A stretch of 64,000 nt of DNA from Tretioscincus oriximinensis (lineage: Eukaryota > Chordata > Lepidosauria > Squamata > Gymnophthalmidae): contig JAJVDF010000193.1 of NCBI GenBank assembly GCA_022410635.1, positions 1,345,551 to 1,409,550 on the forward strand, written 5' to 3'. Below, in pieces: positions 1 through 11,470 of the stretch (its first letter is position 1; every line of letters starts with the position of its first letter). The translations under genes and the position numbers were made by a program. The notes under the pieces are model-generated. The model did not search any database. It worked only from the letters and a program-made list of their open reading frames with translations, and was not told the origin of the DNA.

Positions 1-55
1 TGTTATACTATTACTGTATACGGTCTCACGGTGCCTGTTTCACTTTAGCCCACCA
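1..55 (+). mobile_element. 5' LTR end (R/U5) of a retrovirus-like element
   Basis: The first 57 bases recur without a mismatch at 1012-1068, directly after a polyadenylation signal. The shared block ends CCCACCA, fitting the CA end of an LTR. The window therefore opens inside the R/U5 part of a 5' LTR whose U3 lies upstream, outside the window. Identical copies suggest a fairly recent insertion, although only 55 bp can be compared. Confidence 0.6.
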
Positions 56-465
56 AATACCTGGAAACGCGCTTTGGGCGTCCAGGAATTGGGGGTGAAG
101 GGAACGGCCAGTAGGCAGCCGGTGCAGCATCTTCTGGGGTAAAATTGCCCCAGGAATGCTCGCTCCGGCTGCATGAGAGCTAGGGAGAGGCGGAGCATCA
201 GCGCTGGTATTTAAGCACGCCTCTGCCCTCACTAGATGCTGTTGCAATGAGAAGTCAAGACCCTCCCTCCCTTTCCCTTTCCTGTCATAGTATGGTGGGG
301 CAGTAGCGCATCTCGGCTGGCCTGATGGGATAGTTTTAACTGGTGGACAGATTTCCCTTAACTATCCCAAAAATGTTGTGAGGGCCCCTCTAAAGGGGTT
401 CAGCGTCACATGGCTTGCCTAAGGCACGGAATGAAGCCAATCGTGATCCTGAATTGGGGAGGGGG
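56..465 (+). mobile_element. Non-coding interior of gutted endogenous retrovirus
   Basis: About 410 bp lie between the two LTR ends. A TGG-start sequence near 62 sits where a primer-binding site would be expected, but I could not assign a tRNA. No gag, pol or env-like frame is present. The interior ends in a purine run (GGGGAGGGGG, about 456-465), a good polypurine tract just before the 3' LTR. Either the coding part was deleted or this is a short non-autonomous LTR element. It could not move without proteins supplied by another copy. Confidence 0.5.
456..465 (+). promoter_or_regulatory. Polypurine tract
   Basis: An uninterrupted ten-base purine run (GGGGAGGGGG) directly precedes the TG that begins the 3' LTR. 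In LTR elements this site primes plus-strand DNA synthesis. The call rests on position and base composition. Confidence 0.5.
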
Positions 466-607
466 TGCTTCAATATAGGCTCCCGCCTTGAGAGCCCCGA
501 ANAAATCTCCTTGATCCTCGTTTGGTCCGCCTCAAGCATTGGGCTGGGCGGAGCTCACTGAGGTGCCAACTGGTGACTGCCTTAAGCAAGGGCTGGGCAG
601 AGTTGGG

Positions 608-815
608 CACGTGAGCAAGTTGCGTGTTACCCGTCTGGTGCCGGNTGGGCCAGGCGGGGCTCGCAGGAAGCGAGCAGCGGATGTGGCCATTCCAAAGGGT
701 GAATGGCAGAGTTGGCCACGTGAGCCAGTTGGGTGTTACCCGTCTGGTGCCGGGTGGGCCAGGCGGGGCTCGCGGGAAGCGAGCAGCGGATGTGGCCATT
801 CCAAAGGGTGAATGG
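608..815 (+). repeat. Two 109-bp tandem repeats in the LTR U3
   Basis: Unit 1 starts at 608 and unit 2 at 717, each beginning CACGTGAGC. They differ at only a few bases. Each contains an E-box (CACGTG) and a GC-rich core. Duplicated direct repeats of this size are typical of retroviral U3 enhancers; that function is inferred. Confidence 0.7.
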
Positions 816-915
816 CGTTAGTCCCTGGAGCGCCCCAATGCGGGGCTGTGCGGGACTGTCAGCCAGATGCGCTTCCTTACACACTCCTACCTCATACTAT
901 GGCCTTTTATNGTTC

Positions 916-970
916 CAATTTTGTTCTATGATCCNATATTGTTCTATGATCCAATTTTNTTCTATGATCC
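916..970 (+). repeat. Three short tandem repeats in the LTR
   Basis: The block TTGTTCTATGATCC recurs three times at a spacing of about 18-19 bp, with N bases inside the array. It lies just upstream of the polyadenylation signal. Confidence 0.7.
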
Positions 971-1005
971 GACATTATACTTGAAGACAATTGTATATTA
1001 AGTTT

Positions 1006-1011
1006 AATAAA
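1006..1011 (+). promoter_or_regulatory. Polyadenylation signal of the LTR
   Basis: AATAAA sits immediately before the block shared with the window start, as expected near the U3/R border of a retroviral LTR. Confidence 0.5.
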
Positions 1012-1066
1012 TGTTATACTATTACTGTATACGGTCTCACGGTGCCTGTTTCACTTTAGCCCACCA

Positions 1067-2691
1067 AAAGAAAAACTTCTGGAATATGACACACACAGGA
1101 ACGAATTCTGTCAGCATTCAGACAACTGAACATTATATTTGCCTCTAGTACAATTCCATTATGATCTCCATCTTTCAATGGCAGATGTGTATTGCTTACT
1201 GATGCGGTGTCTGTTGCATTATTTTTTCCTTCAATTGACAATTTATTTTTTAAAGTTAATTTATTTTAAGCACTGTAAACCGAATGAACAATAGCAAACA
1301 ATAGCAAAATAGAAAATGCATATGTGGAATTGTCCTTTATGCTGATATTCAGGAACCACAGATGAAGAATAACAGCAAAATTCTGGCAAGGATTTTGTAC
1401 ATAGTGAAATCTTAACTGAAAAACCAGTCTAATACTATAATGATAAATCAAATGATTTGTAAATGACTCCAATAATATCCTAAATATATATATTAATTAT
1501 TTTGGACACAGACGATCTCTAGTTCTCCAGGGTTTAGCAGAGTGACGCAGCATCTTATTATGGAAATTTCCTATATTAACAAGAACCTTAGATTTATTTA
1601 GTTTTATTTATTTATTTAGATTTATTTAGGAATCTTTCTGTATCAAATGCTACATATTGGTTTACAAAGACCTTTGCCCAAATATGCTCTGGTAAATTCG
1701 AAGCTCTTCACTGAGTTTATCAAACAGCCACTATTTTAACTTTTCACAGGGGTTCAATTAAATGACATAGCAATATTCTTAGGAAATATGAATAGCCACC
1801 TTATTTGTTTTGAGATTCAGAACAGACTTTGACATGAAAAATTATGGCTATCTTGACTATTTAAATTATGGTCTTTCTGTACTTATCTGAGATCCTTATA
1901 TCTTCATCAGACAATTATAATCCAGATCTGGAATGTCTTGATCAGGATTGTTGGTGGCCCGATTAAACAGGTCCACTACCATACTAGAGATAAACTGGAC
2001 CATTTAACATGGGTAACATACTTTGGTGGTGGCCACAAACATGAAATTCAGTGTTGGTATGAAAGCTGGGCTGGAAAAGGCCATTAATATGTAGCTGGTA
2101 TTGTTCCTGACTGATCACAATTTATCCCAGTTGGAACAGCTTATTTCACCAATTATCCTGAATATAATGGGATAAGTGCAGAAATGTTCTCCCTATACCA
2201 AATACCAATCCCAAGTATAATCACATTATTCTAAGGCATGAAAAATCAAGCTAAAATAAATTTATTATGCAGTCTCCTTTGTCTTGAAAATAAGAATATA
2301 ATACTTTATCTACATTTTCTCTATTTTCCTGTAGAATTTCCAGTTTTGGACTGCCATAAGTTCCCAATTAACATGTATGCCCCATTTTTGACAATTAGTC
2401 GCTGGATCGATGCCAAGACAAAAGACACTCTAATTAGTGTCCAGTTTACAAAATGAAATCTAATTACACAAATTTATGAAGCCAAAGAATACCATATCAA
2501 AAACTTCCTGTATCCTGATTATATTCTTTTCTTTTAACAACTCAATGAAAACACTATTAAAACTTCTAATAAATAATCTTTATTTTTAAAGTGGAAGCAT
2601 TTTTTTGAGATAGCAAAAAGAACCTTCCATTAAAATCCAAAGTTTTTTTTAAGAAAATGATGACAGAAGAGCTTGCTTCATATGAAAAATA
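1067..2691. other. Intergenic DNA, no feature recognised
   Basis: AT-rich sequence with short T and TTTA-rich runs near 1600-1625. Open frames are short and match nothing I know. No repeat family recognised. Confidence 0.5.
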
Positions 2692-2769
2692 TACTGCTCA
2701 AAACTATTAAGGGAACACTTTAACGTAACAGTGTATGTTACAGTGTTCCCTTAATTGTTTTGAGCAGTA
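2692..2769. mobile_element. Palindromic Tc1/mariner-like MITE, copy 1
   Basis: A 78-bp imperfect palindrome starting TACTGCTCAAAAC and ending TTTTGAGCAGTA, with TA on both sides. It is almost pure terminal inverted repeat with no interior. The TA context fits the Tc1/mariner superfamily. Three more copies lie at 4528, 8426 and 39099. Confidence 0.75.
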
Positions 2770-3679
2770 TATATTCAGAAACATGTAGGATTATGTTCAG
2801 ATAAAAATAGCTTAGTTATATATGCATGGTTTTCTTCTCTATGAGTTAGCCTATATTTCCCAAGAAATGCTGCCACCACCTCTGGTTTGTGAATGGCTGA
2901 TCTATAGTCCTGCTCCTATTGGCTATTGGCTTCCCTTATTGCAGGAGGGCAAATACAAAGGAAAAACCTCTCAATAAGCTCCATCTGATTTTTGTGAAGC
3001 TGCAAAGGTTTTTTAATTCATCATCACTGCTTTTTCCTGGGCAAATTCCACAGGAAAAAGCAGCTAGTGAACCCACTGTTAGCCTTCCTGTCACTGAAAC
3101 AGGCAATCAAAGGGTCATGGGGCAGGGCTAGTCTCGTCAACTCTTGCAGGCATATGGCACCATCATGGTGCAAAGACACATTGCACTATGAAAGCTGCGT
3201 AAACCTATCAGCAGGAAAAATTGTAATGACTGGCCTGCAGTCATGTGTGACCCCATTTCTCCTATCCATCCAGCAAGTAAAATGCTATTGACCTGAAAAA
3301 AACAAAATTGTGATTGAACTTTCAGTCTACATCCTCTCTTGGTCAGTGGATCCTCTCAGCAGCCCTTATGGAATTCTTCATTCTCACTGTGGACTGGTCT
3401 CCCACATGTATTCATATGCTGTGTATTCATCATGTTCAAATTGGGTGACACTAAAATGTCTCCTTTTTGAAGCTCTTTCTTTTTATAGCACTATGAAAGA
3501 TACTTTTATTTCTACCACACTATGTGCACAAAGGGATCTCTGGTCTTTGCTGAAAAACCCTCCCACAATTCTTCACTTGTGATTGAATGATCCATATTCC
3601 CTCCCACTTGATTGTTTCTCTCAGGTTAATTCAAAGGAGGAAAAAAAGTCAATTTGTTGGGAATCTGCTAGTATTATAT
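2770..3679. other. Intergenic DNA, no feature recognised
   Basis: Several overlapping frames of 70-90 codons occur at 2919-3582 but none resembles a known family. No mobile element recognised. Confidence 0.4.
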
Positions 3680-4000
3680 TATGGTTTTTCATTCATCCCC
3701 GCTTCTTTTTCCACGGATTGTGTAGATGTTTGATGTCCTACAACCACTATTCTCATTAATAATGATGCAAATGTGCCATCAACCAGCATAGATCATAAAG
3801 TGCTATAAGAGTTCCTTAAAGAGAGCTCTGGTGGAAAGCACTAGAATTCATTCAGAGGTAATGCATGTGACAAATCAGCCATTATGCCACCACAAAATGC
3901 ATTCTGGATGTATCCTTGGTTGTCCACCATGTAGACAGTCTTCAGTGCAGAGCATTGCTNCTCAAATCTGGATCCAACTTTCTCAATCCAGGCCAAGGTG
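3680..4000 (-). pseudogene. Possible decayed coding sequence, unidentified
   Basis: Read on the minus strand from about 3960 down to 3680, one frame gives a protein-like stretch (including GYIQNAFCGGIMADLSH) broken by two in-frame stops. Further frame pieces continue upstream to about 4330. I cannot name a parent. It could be a processed pseudogene or chance. No poly(A) tail or intron trace is visible. Confidence 0.2.
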
Positions 4001-4527
4001 AGCCTGGCACTTTACAGGATAACAAATACTGTGCTGATGTCTCTGTGAATGGTTTAGAACAAAGATCTTTACAAGGTGTACAGACAGAGTGAATGAGTTC
4101 TACCCTTTAACTGCATATCCACATTTTGCTCACCTTTCAACAGTTCTTTCATCCAGGCATTTCCTTATTCTTCTCACTGCAGTTTGCTTGCCTGCAGTTT
4201 TTTCACAGCTTGCTGCCTCATTTCTTCATTGGAGGGAACATTAATTGGGAGCTATGAAAAGCATGTACTCAATGAAAGCCTTGCCTCTTCCCCACCACCC
4301 AAGCAACTCTGCTGTGTGAGCCACCACTGTATACAGCTGTCATACTGTGTGCAACATAATTAGGTTCAAATGAAGTTGCCACAAATTATTTTGAACTTAT
4401 ACATTGTCATTTGAAGAACAGTAATCTTTATAGACACTAAAATACTATTCGTTGTATATTTATGTTAAGTAACACATATCTGCCTTTGCAGTAATTTTTA
4501 AAAAGAAAAGAATTACATTAAAATATA

Positions 4528-4605
4528 TACTGCTCAAAACCATTAAGGGGACACTTTAACATACACTGTTATGTTAAAGTGTTCCCTTAAATGTTTTGAG
4601 CAGTA
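4528..4605. mobile_element. Palindromic Tc1/mariner-like MITE, copy 2
   Basis: Same 78-bp palindrome as at 2692, beginning TACTGCTCAAAAC and ending TTTTGAGCAGTA in TA-rich flanks. The two arms differ from each other at a few bases. Confidence 0.75.
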
Positions 4606-4726
4606 TATTTTGATGAAAGCAATTTCATCAAAGACAAATTTGAAGACAAAGAGAGAGGATTGCTATAGCCTCACACTGGCTATCCTCTTTTTTCTGATAC
4701 TAAAAGAAATTTATAAAATATTACAT

Positions 4727-5775
4727 GTAGACATCCAACTTATTAGCTGTTTATAGCCTTGGCTTCCATGGACTTGTCTAATCCTGTCTTAAAGCCATCC
4801 AGGCTACCACCACCTCTTCTGGAAGTAAATTCCAAAGGCCAATGACCCTTTGAGTGAAAAATACTTTACCTTGTTTGTCCTTACTGCCCATCAGCTTCAA
4901 AGAATGCCCCCTGGTCCTAGTGTTATGCAATAGAGAAAACAATTTTTCTCTATTCACCTTATCTATCTCGTGCATCATTTTATACACTTCAGTTAGATCA
5001 CCTCTCAAATGCCGTCTTTCGAGGCTGAAGAGCCCCAGATGTTACAGCCAGATTTCATAAAGGAGGGGCTCCAGCTCCTCAATCATTCTTGTTGCCCTTT
5101 TCTGCACCTTCTCTAGTTCCACAACATCCTTTGTGAGATATGGTGACCAGAATTGTACACAGTATTCCAAGTGGGGCCTCACCACTAATTTATAAAAGGG
5201 CAAAACAACCCTTGCTGACTTGTTTTCAATTCCTTTCATAATTATTTCTAACATTGAATTTGCTTTTTTTTTTTTTTGCTGTTGCTGCTGCTGCTCACTG
5301 GGACGATATCTTCGTTGAACTGTCCACCAATACCCCAAGATCCCTTTCCTGCTCTGTCACGCAAAGCTTGGTTCCCATTAGTTGGTAGGAGTAATTGGGG
5401 TTCTTTGTCCCAATGTACATGACTTTGCACTTGCTTAAGTTGAAGTGCATTTGCCACTTTGTTGCCCACTCACCCAATTTCAATACATCACTCTGGCGCT
5501 CCTTGGAATCACTTTCAGTTTTCACTACCCTGAACAGTTTACTGTCGTCAGTGAACTTGGCTACTTCAGTATTTACCTCAGCATCTAGATTGTTTATTAA
5601 TAGATTGAAAAGCAGAGATCCTAGTACAGACTCCTGGGGTAGTCCACTTCTCACCTCTTTTCCACCTTGAGAACTGTCCATTCACTACTACCCTCTATTT
5701 TCTATCTTTTAGTCAGTTTCCTATCGAGGACAAGGTCTGTCCTCTTGTACCATGAGTGTGGAGCTCTTTTAGGAT
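4727..5775 (-). mobile_element. CR1 LINE fragment with RT domain, degraded
   Basis: Minus-strand frames give the C-terminal half of a CR1 reverse transcriptase. In order they show SGLPQESVLGSLLFNLLIN (RT box B, normally SGVPQGS), then KFTDDSKLF at 5536-5562 (catalytic F/YADD with A changed to T), then GVLVDSSTKI. Further downstream come YKLVVRPHLEYCVQFWSP, VQKRATRMI and the terminal block RTRGHSLKLMG. Frames shift repeatedly, including at a T15 run followed by GCT repeats (5262-5295). The 5' end is cut near 5775 and the usual 3' UTR is missing. It is inactive. Neighbouring CR1 copies at 12826 and 37372 align over its left half. Confidence 0.85.
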
Positions 5776-6243
5776 GGGTTAAGGAGCCAGCTTGCAGATG
5801 CTACCAAGTTTAAGCTTGTTTAAGCTTGACCCACTTGTTTTCTTACTATGCATTGATTCGGTGATTATTAGAGATGTCCTATAGATGTAGTTTGTGATTA
5901 TGTTGGTAAACATTGCATGGAAAGGATTTCTCAGGGTTCTAAAAACCAGTAATATGTTGATTTTACACTATTTAAATATATTTTATACATTTTCAAAATG
6001 TAAATATATGCATTCCAGCCCACAAATTGGGGGAATGGAGAGAAGCAAGACTGGAGGTCTCTTTTTGATCTTTTCAACTCCTTCTCCAAAATGTAGTTTA
6101 GAAATACCATTTGCCTCAAAGCCACTGTCTTATGGTTCTCAGTACGTGAGACACTTCTTGAAAATAGAGGAAGAATTCAAACCCATTTATGCAGGTACCA
6201 CTTGGAAGTATTACAGATGAAACAGTCCAAAGCCTCTCTCTTG
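5776..6243. other. Intergenic DNA, no feature recognised
   Basis: One 108-codon frame (5894-6220, plus) has no recognisable similarity. Nothing else seen. Confidence 0.4.
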
Positions 6244-6427
6244 TAGGCTGACCAGATGACCCTTTTGAGTTGAAAACCCGTTTGGGGGGTGCCTCCTGGT
6301 TTTTCCTAAGGAAAAAAAATTCAAAAAAAATATTTTTTTGAAAAAAGTTTCCTCAGAAGAAACTGGGAGGCACCCCAAAACCGGATTTTCAACACACACA
6401 CCCCAAAGGGGTCATCTGGTCAGCCTA
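6244..6427. mobile_element. Foldback hAT-like MITE, copy 1
   Basis: A 184-bp imperfect palindrome begins TAGGCTGACCAGATGACCC and ends GGTCATCTGGTCAGCCTA, with an A/T-rich loop. Flanks CTCTCTTG and ATTTCTTG (one base off) match at 6 of 8 positions, a possible decayed 8-bp target duplication. A better preserved copy lies at 21939 and a half copy at 23293. Confidence 0.7.
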
Positions 6428-7129
6428 CATTTCTTGCTGCTTGAAGGGACTTTTCCAACATGGGATTTCATTATTTCCAAAAATGACAGCTACAGATCTG
6501 CCAGCTCTGAAGTCAGTGTGGTGTGATGGCAGGACATGTAGCTGTCACAACCACCAGATAGGAAGAACCCAGCATCCTTTCCTCAGATCAGCCTTTGCTG
6601 CCAAGGGGTGCATGAAGCCATGTCAAAATGTTTACTTTGTTATGAGGAAATTCAATACTTATATTGAAATACCAACCTCTTTTACTATCTAGGAATATTT
6701 CCCCAATACAAAACGAATAATAATTTGAAATAATTTGCTATTTTTTACCTGTAAAAAAGGTCATGTTCTTGGAAAAAAGGCTATAAGGAGCAATTTGAAC
6801 TACCCTCAATTATGCCAAATTAGTGATACAGTAACACAGTTAAACTTAAAGCCTGTTTAGCTATCAAATATCATCAATGCAGCTCAGAAATCTAGCTGAT
6901 GGAGCATTACCCTACCATGGTAATCTGAGACAGCCTATGAGTCCATCCTCACTCACAATATTAATCGAGCTGGAAGTTACATCACCTTCAATCCACCAAG
7001 AAGTCACATATGTTCAGTGATCCACTCACTAAAAAGATCCATTGTCTTGGGATTTTTAGCCACTGCTGTTTGTGTGAGGTTTCAACAGTAGGGGTTTCTA
7101 TAATCGGGGAAAAAACTTTATGGAGACAT
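6428..7129. other. Intergenic DNA, no feature recognised
   Basis: AT-rich unique sequence. Short frames only. Confidence 0.4.
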
Positions 7130-7270
7130 TCAGCCATGTGAACACGGCAAATCTAATTGGCTCTCAACTAGCAAAGAATGCCAGGAATTGTAGTAAGGCA
7201 AGCACAGCAATGCCTTATGTGACTCATCATGTGATGAGATTGTTAGACAATGTAGCAGCATGGAAACATG
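7130..7270. repeat. Interspersed repeat with ZNF143-like core, copy 1
   Basis: The segment around GAATGCCAGGAATTGTAGTA (7176-7195) and AGCACAGCAATGCCTTATG recurs at 9391-9490 (same strand) and 36095-36215 (opposite strand). The core resembles the ZNF143/SBS binding motif seen in many vertebrate repeats. No ends or target duplications could be set. Confidence 0.5.
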
Positions 7271-7653
7271 TGAAAGATGAGGCAGCTCACGAATGAATTT
7301 TAAAAGAAATAGCGAGGCAAAACATGAGGTGGAGAAGGATCCTAAGTCTCCTTGGCAATGAAATATCAACTTATTCCTGTGTTTACACATCTACAACTGG
7401 CAACCTATTTTTCACTATAAGTGAAACAATGATATCTGATTTTTTGTGTGGGGGTGTTAAAAATGCAGGAAAAATGCAATTTGATAATAATACTGCCAAA
7501 CGAATGATGTCAAAAAAAATAAAAAAATAAGTATTCCCCAAAACTAGAAACCATGGAGTTCAGATGCAAGCGCTTGAAGGAAATAATTTATTGAGAAGTT
7601 GATCTGATTTATGCATGAAAGACTGAAAATACCAGGGTCATACACTAGAAAGG

Positions 7654-7872
7654 GACAGTTTAGTGTAATGGTTAGAGAGTTGGAGTCTTTTCTGATACTA
7701 TCTTGCTTTGATTCCATATTCCTCCATGAAGTCAGCTGAGTGACCTTGGGCCAGTCACAGTTCTTTAGAACTCTCTCAGCCCCATGTACTTCACAGGATG
7801 TCGGTTTTGGAGAATGCAACAAAAGCTATGTGAGCCACCCTTTGGTGAAAGGGGTATTATAAATAAATTATA
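7654..7872 (+). mobile_element. Sauria-type tRNA SINE, copy 1
   Basis: It starts with a tRNA-like A-box region (TTTAGTGTAATGGTTAGAG). The Sauria body motif GTGACCTTGGGCCAGTCACA and CTCTCAGCCCC follow. It ends with a degraded L2-like tail (GAGCCACCC ... TATAAATAAAT). The B box is mutated and copies at 17034 and 22676 are better preserved. Confidence 0.75.
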
Positions 7873-8425
7873 AGACACAAAGAAATTGTGTGTCCAAGAA
7901 AGCGTTCAGTCCACATGAGTCTAAGCATTGGACTTGTCCTTCATAAAAAAATCACAACAGTGACTAGTCCAAGAAAAGACTACTTTAAAGTATTCTGTAT
8001 TGTGAGCCAATGCAGCTGCCTACCATAAGGAAGGCTGGACTTCTCAAGTGGTACACAGACTCCAATACCTGGGCTCTTTAAACAGTCCTGAAAATGGGTC
8101 ATTTCTGAATGTGCGTCGGAGGAGTCGAATGTGCCATGAAAATATCTCAAGCCAGCAACTTCAAAGGCCAAGAATTTATGTTCCTTGAAAATATCCCTAG
8201 CTGTCAACATCAAAGGTTAGGAATTCAAATTCCTAGCTTCTGAAATTAGGTTTCACACAACAAGAAGACTTACCAGTACAGACACAGTCCCTACCACATT
8301 TTTCATTTACTGAGCATGTCACTGTATGGTAACAGAGTATTTCTCCTATATAAAAATTCTGTGGAATTTATGTTTTCAGCATCTAAGGTAACAGACTGCA
8401 TGTGCAAACTACATCATTTAATGTA
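7873..8425. other. Intergenic DNA, no feature recognised
   Basis: Unique-looking sequence. A 77-codon minus frame (7980-8213) has no recognisable similarity. Confidence 0.4.
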
Positions 8426-8502
8426 TACTGCTCAAAACAATTAAGGGAACACTTAACATACACTGTTATGTTAAAGTGTTCCCTTAGTTGATTTGAGCAG
8501 TA
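8426..8502. mobile_element. Palindromic Tc1/mariner-like MITE, copy 3
   Basis: A 77-bp copy of the family at 2692, with the same TACTGCTC ends in TA-rich flanks. Its central loop matches copy 2. Confidence 0.75.
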
Positions 8503-9390
8503 TATATATAGATATTTATGGATATCATTAAGATAACCAGTTTTTCCGATAAAACTCAAAGTTTTGAGCCTTTTAATCAGAGGAGGAATGAGGATGTCAT
8601 TTTAGTAAGCCTGCTCTTTATGGTGTGATCCTAAGAACTCAATATGCCAGCTTAATTCCTCAATTTCTGGCAGTAGTTTTCGCCATAAAAGAAAAAGAAT
8701 TGTGCTTACTTACCTTCCCATTGAGTAATAATTGCTGCTGTCAAAAAGTAAGATAAAAATGACAGTTGTTTGACACACTCCGTTTAGAGTTTGGTTTCTG
8801 AATTCATCCTTCAACCCTTCGGCTGTATGCTCATCCTTTTACCTATCTCCTCCTTCAGGCAATTGTTTGTTCCCCTCCTCTCTATTATGGCAGAGACCAA
8901 AACTATACAGCCAAAAATGGACAAGGTTCCTCCAAATGCCTTTTATAAAGGTTTAAGAGCAGATAAAGACATTGGCTTCTACTGCTGCCTTAGAAAACTC
9001 ACAGCAATTGTATCTTTGTGTCTATCTGTTCAATGGCATCCATATTCACACTATGTTCAGAAAGCTGGTGTGATATCATGATCCTACTAGTATCACACCA
9101 ACATACAGAACTTGCCTTAAATTGGGAAGCATCTGGGTGGTGGCCGTTATAGTAGATTTATGAAGAGACAACATTTCTCTGTTGATCTTGGGCATCAGTA
9201 ATAGAATGCCCAGAGATTACAGCAAACTAGTATCAAAACACAACGTGTAGGTAATTGTCGGATGTTCTTAACAATTGATTTCAGAGTGTAACACAGACTA
9301 TTGGAAATCTTTAAAGTTACATATAGCTTCTGCTAAACAATCTGTCCCATGAAACATAATAATTAAAAGCTAGAATTTTTTACTTCTAGA
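8503..9390. other. Intergenic DNA, no feature recognised
   Basis: A 96-codon plus frame (8791-9081) has no recognisable domain. No repeat family recognised. Confidence 0.4.
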
Positions 9391-9490
9391 TGTAAACATT
9401 CATTGGCTCTCAGCTCACAGAGAATGCTGGGAATTGCAGTAAGACAAGTGCAGCAATAACTTATTGATGAGAATAGAAGGAAATGTAACT
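9391..9490. repeat. Interspersed repeat with ZNF143-like core, copy 2
   Basis: It matches 7145-7240 over GGCTCTCA, GAATGCTGGGAATTGCAGTA (9422-9441) and the following AAG-GCAGCAAT segment. The core is closer to the ZNF143-like consensus than copy 1. Confidence 0.5.
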
Positions 9491-10431
9491 GGAAAACATA
9501 TTGAAGATGAGTGGGGAGGCAATCACAAATGAGTTATTCTGGATTTAGAGTAAATTCTGAGTTTATTTCTGATTTTCAGTCCAGGTATCCAGAACTGAAG
9601 TTGATTTAAAAGCATAAGTATGAGCAGGCACTTAAAGTGCCAGTGGACATAACCATGTAGATTTCACAGAAGATATTTTAAGATGGGTTGGTGGCAGGAT
9701 AGCTAATCTCTTTAGAAGCAGAAATTATTATTTGCTCCCAATATGGTCACGGAGGCTCCCTCCACATGAGGGTTTCCTACCGGAATGTTCCAACATCAAG
9801 ATTGCTCTGCTATGGTGGAGTTTTTTTAGTGCATTGCATTGCATCAGGAACCAGTATTTCTTGATTGCGCATTATTTTTGACATCTTTGCAAAATGTCCT
9901 ACATTCCCATTCCAAGCCTTCATTGGTTGGTTAATGATAGAAGGCAGGATCTCGTGAGAAAACACCAGCACAAGACAATGCGAATCTCATACTCTTCTGG
10001 TTGGTTAGGGCAGAAATGCATACTGAGCATGCTCAGGATTTACTTCCTGGTTAGTCACCTTCTCTGTTCCACATGGATTTAAAGATTTTCTATTCTTTGT
10101 GAAAGGATGCGGTATTTGAGCCTGGGCTCATGATAAGGTTATTTCAGAACTTAATACCATTGCATTTTTTAACACATCATCTGAATTATTTGCGAATTCA
10201 AAAGACAGACTTTCTACTGACTTTCCTGGAATTATTATTCTTGCCCTGGAAAATCCAATACAGTATACCCATTTCCCCTTCACTGCAGTCACCTTTATAT
10301 GAATGAATTACCATTTCAAAAATGGATGTGTCATTTTATGCAGAGTTGAAAAGCAAACATTCTTTACCTTTTATATTCAGATTTTATTATTCTACAAGGA
10401 ATCTACAAGTAGGCTTTAAAGTTGAAGAATA
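9491..10431. other. Intergenic DNA, no feature recognised
   Basis: Nothing recognised apart from short A/T runs. Confidence 0.4.
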
Positions 10432-10442
10432 AGAAAGAAGAA

Positions 10443-10473
<31 letters not shown>
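10432..10473 (+). repeat. (GAAA)n microsatellite
   Basis: Around ten GAAA units, slightly interrupted at the left end. No adjoining SINE is visible here, unlike the similar tract at 17271. Confidence 0.95.
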
Positions 10474-11470
10474 TTGATGTCCACAACTTTCAATCTGTTC
10501 TCTTTGGGATATGTTATTTAAAAAGTAATAAAAATATACTGCATAACTATATGTTTTTGTACTTATTAAATAAAGCAACATACATTTAGTATTGATGAAA
10601 ATTATTATCTTGATTTTTCCCCCTTGCAGGAATCTCTTCATAATTAACAGACTTAAGATTTAAATAGGAGGAGGGGTATTTGTGGCAGGGAAGAAACAAT
10701 TATCCAGTAGATTTGAAATGCAAATCCTCTATATATTTGCATAAGATTTTGGCATAATACATATTCTGTTTCTAGTAAGGTGCCTGAAATTTGATAGACT
10801 GAAATTGCCCAGTTTCTAGTTAAACAATATTGAATAACGTACCTCCCTGCAACAAGAACCTACTGGAGTCAAGAAGAGGCTGGATTCCCTGAAGTTACTG
10901 ATGGAACACTGTTCAAAGCACTTTGGACATAATGGAAAGAGAAAGTAGAACTGTGCCAGAAAACTTGCACAAGGAAACTTCCAATGTAAATCCCTGCATT
11001 GTATTTGGCAATGGTATCTCTTTCTTGGCCCAAACAGAGTAAGGAACAGATGGCATTTCTGTCATTCAGAAGTACCACTGCTGAATTCTCAAATGCATTG
11101 TTTGTCCTTTTGCATTCTGTGGGGCTTCAGATTTGAGAAAACATTTCTTAATTGGAAAGCCTGTTTTATTGCTCCACTTTTATCAATTTGCAAGCACTAA
11201 CATCATATTTGACATTGCCAGATTCTGCATTCTGGTTTACAACAACAAAGTACAACCAGCACAAGTATGGCAGATCCATAAGTGCAGAACCCACACAATA
11301 CCATACCAGAAGCTTAGATGTACGATACGTTTTCATTGCAATATTGCACATTTTGGCTATAGTCTTTGAAATCAGCTGAGTTCAGACCAAGTCAATAATC
11401 AAGTTGATTTTATGTTGCATTTGCCTTACTAGGTTATTATAATAAACAACAGAATCTAGGTTTTAGCTTC
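10474..11470. other. Intergenic DNA, no feature recognised
   Basis: AT-rich. Overlapping frames of 60-78 codons at 11133-11379 match nothing known. Confidence 0.4.

Larger units (their letters stand above)
466..1066 (+). mobile_element. 3' LTR, about 601 bp
   Basis: It begins TGCTTC after the polypurine tract and ends CCACCA, giving TG...CA ends. It contains two enhancer-like 109-bp tandem repeats (608-815), three short tandem repeats (916-970), an AATAAA signal (1006-1011) and an R/U5 end identical to 1-55. This order is normal for a retroviral U3-R-U5. Single N bases occur in the repeats. The upstream 5' LTR start is missing, so a target-site duplication cannot be tested. The family is not identified. 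Confidence 0.6.

Noticed and set aside
627..884. Repeated protein-like frames within the LTR
   Set aside because: They follow the 109-bp DNA repeats in several frames and contain Ns. No retroviral protein motif is present.
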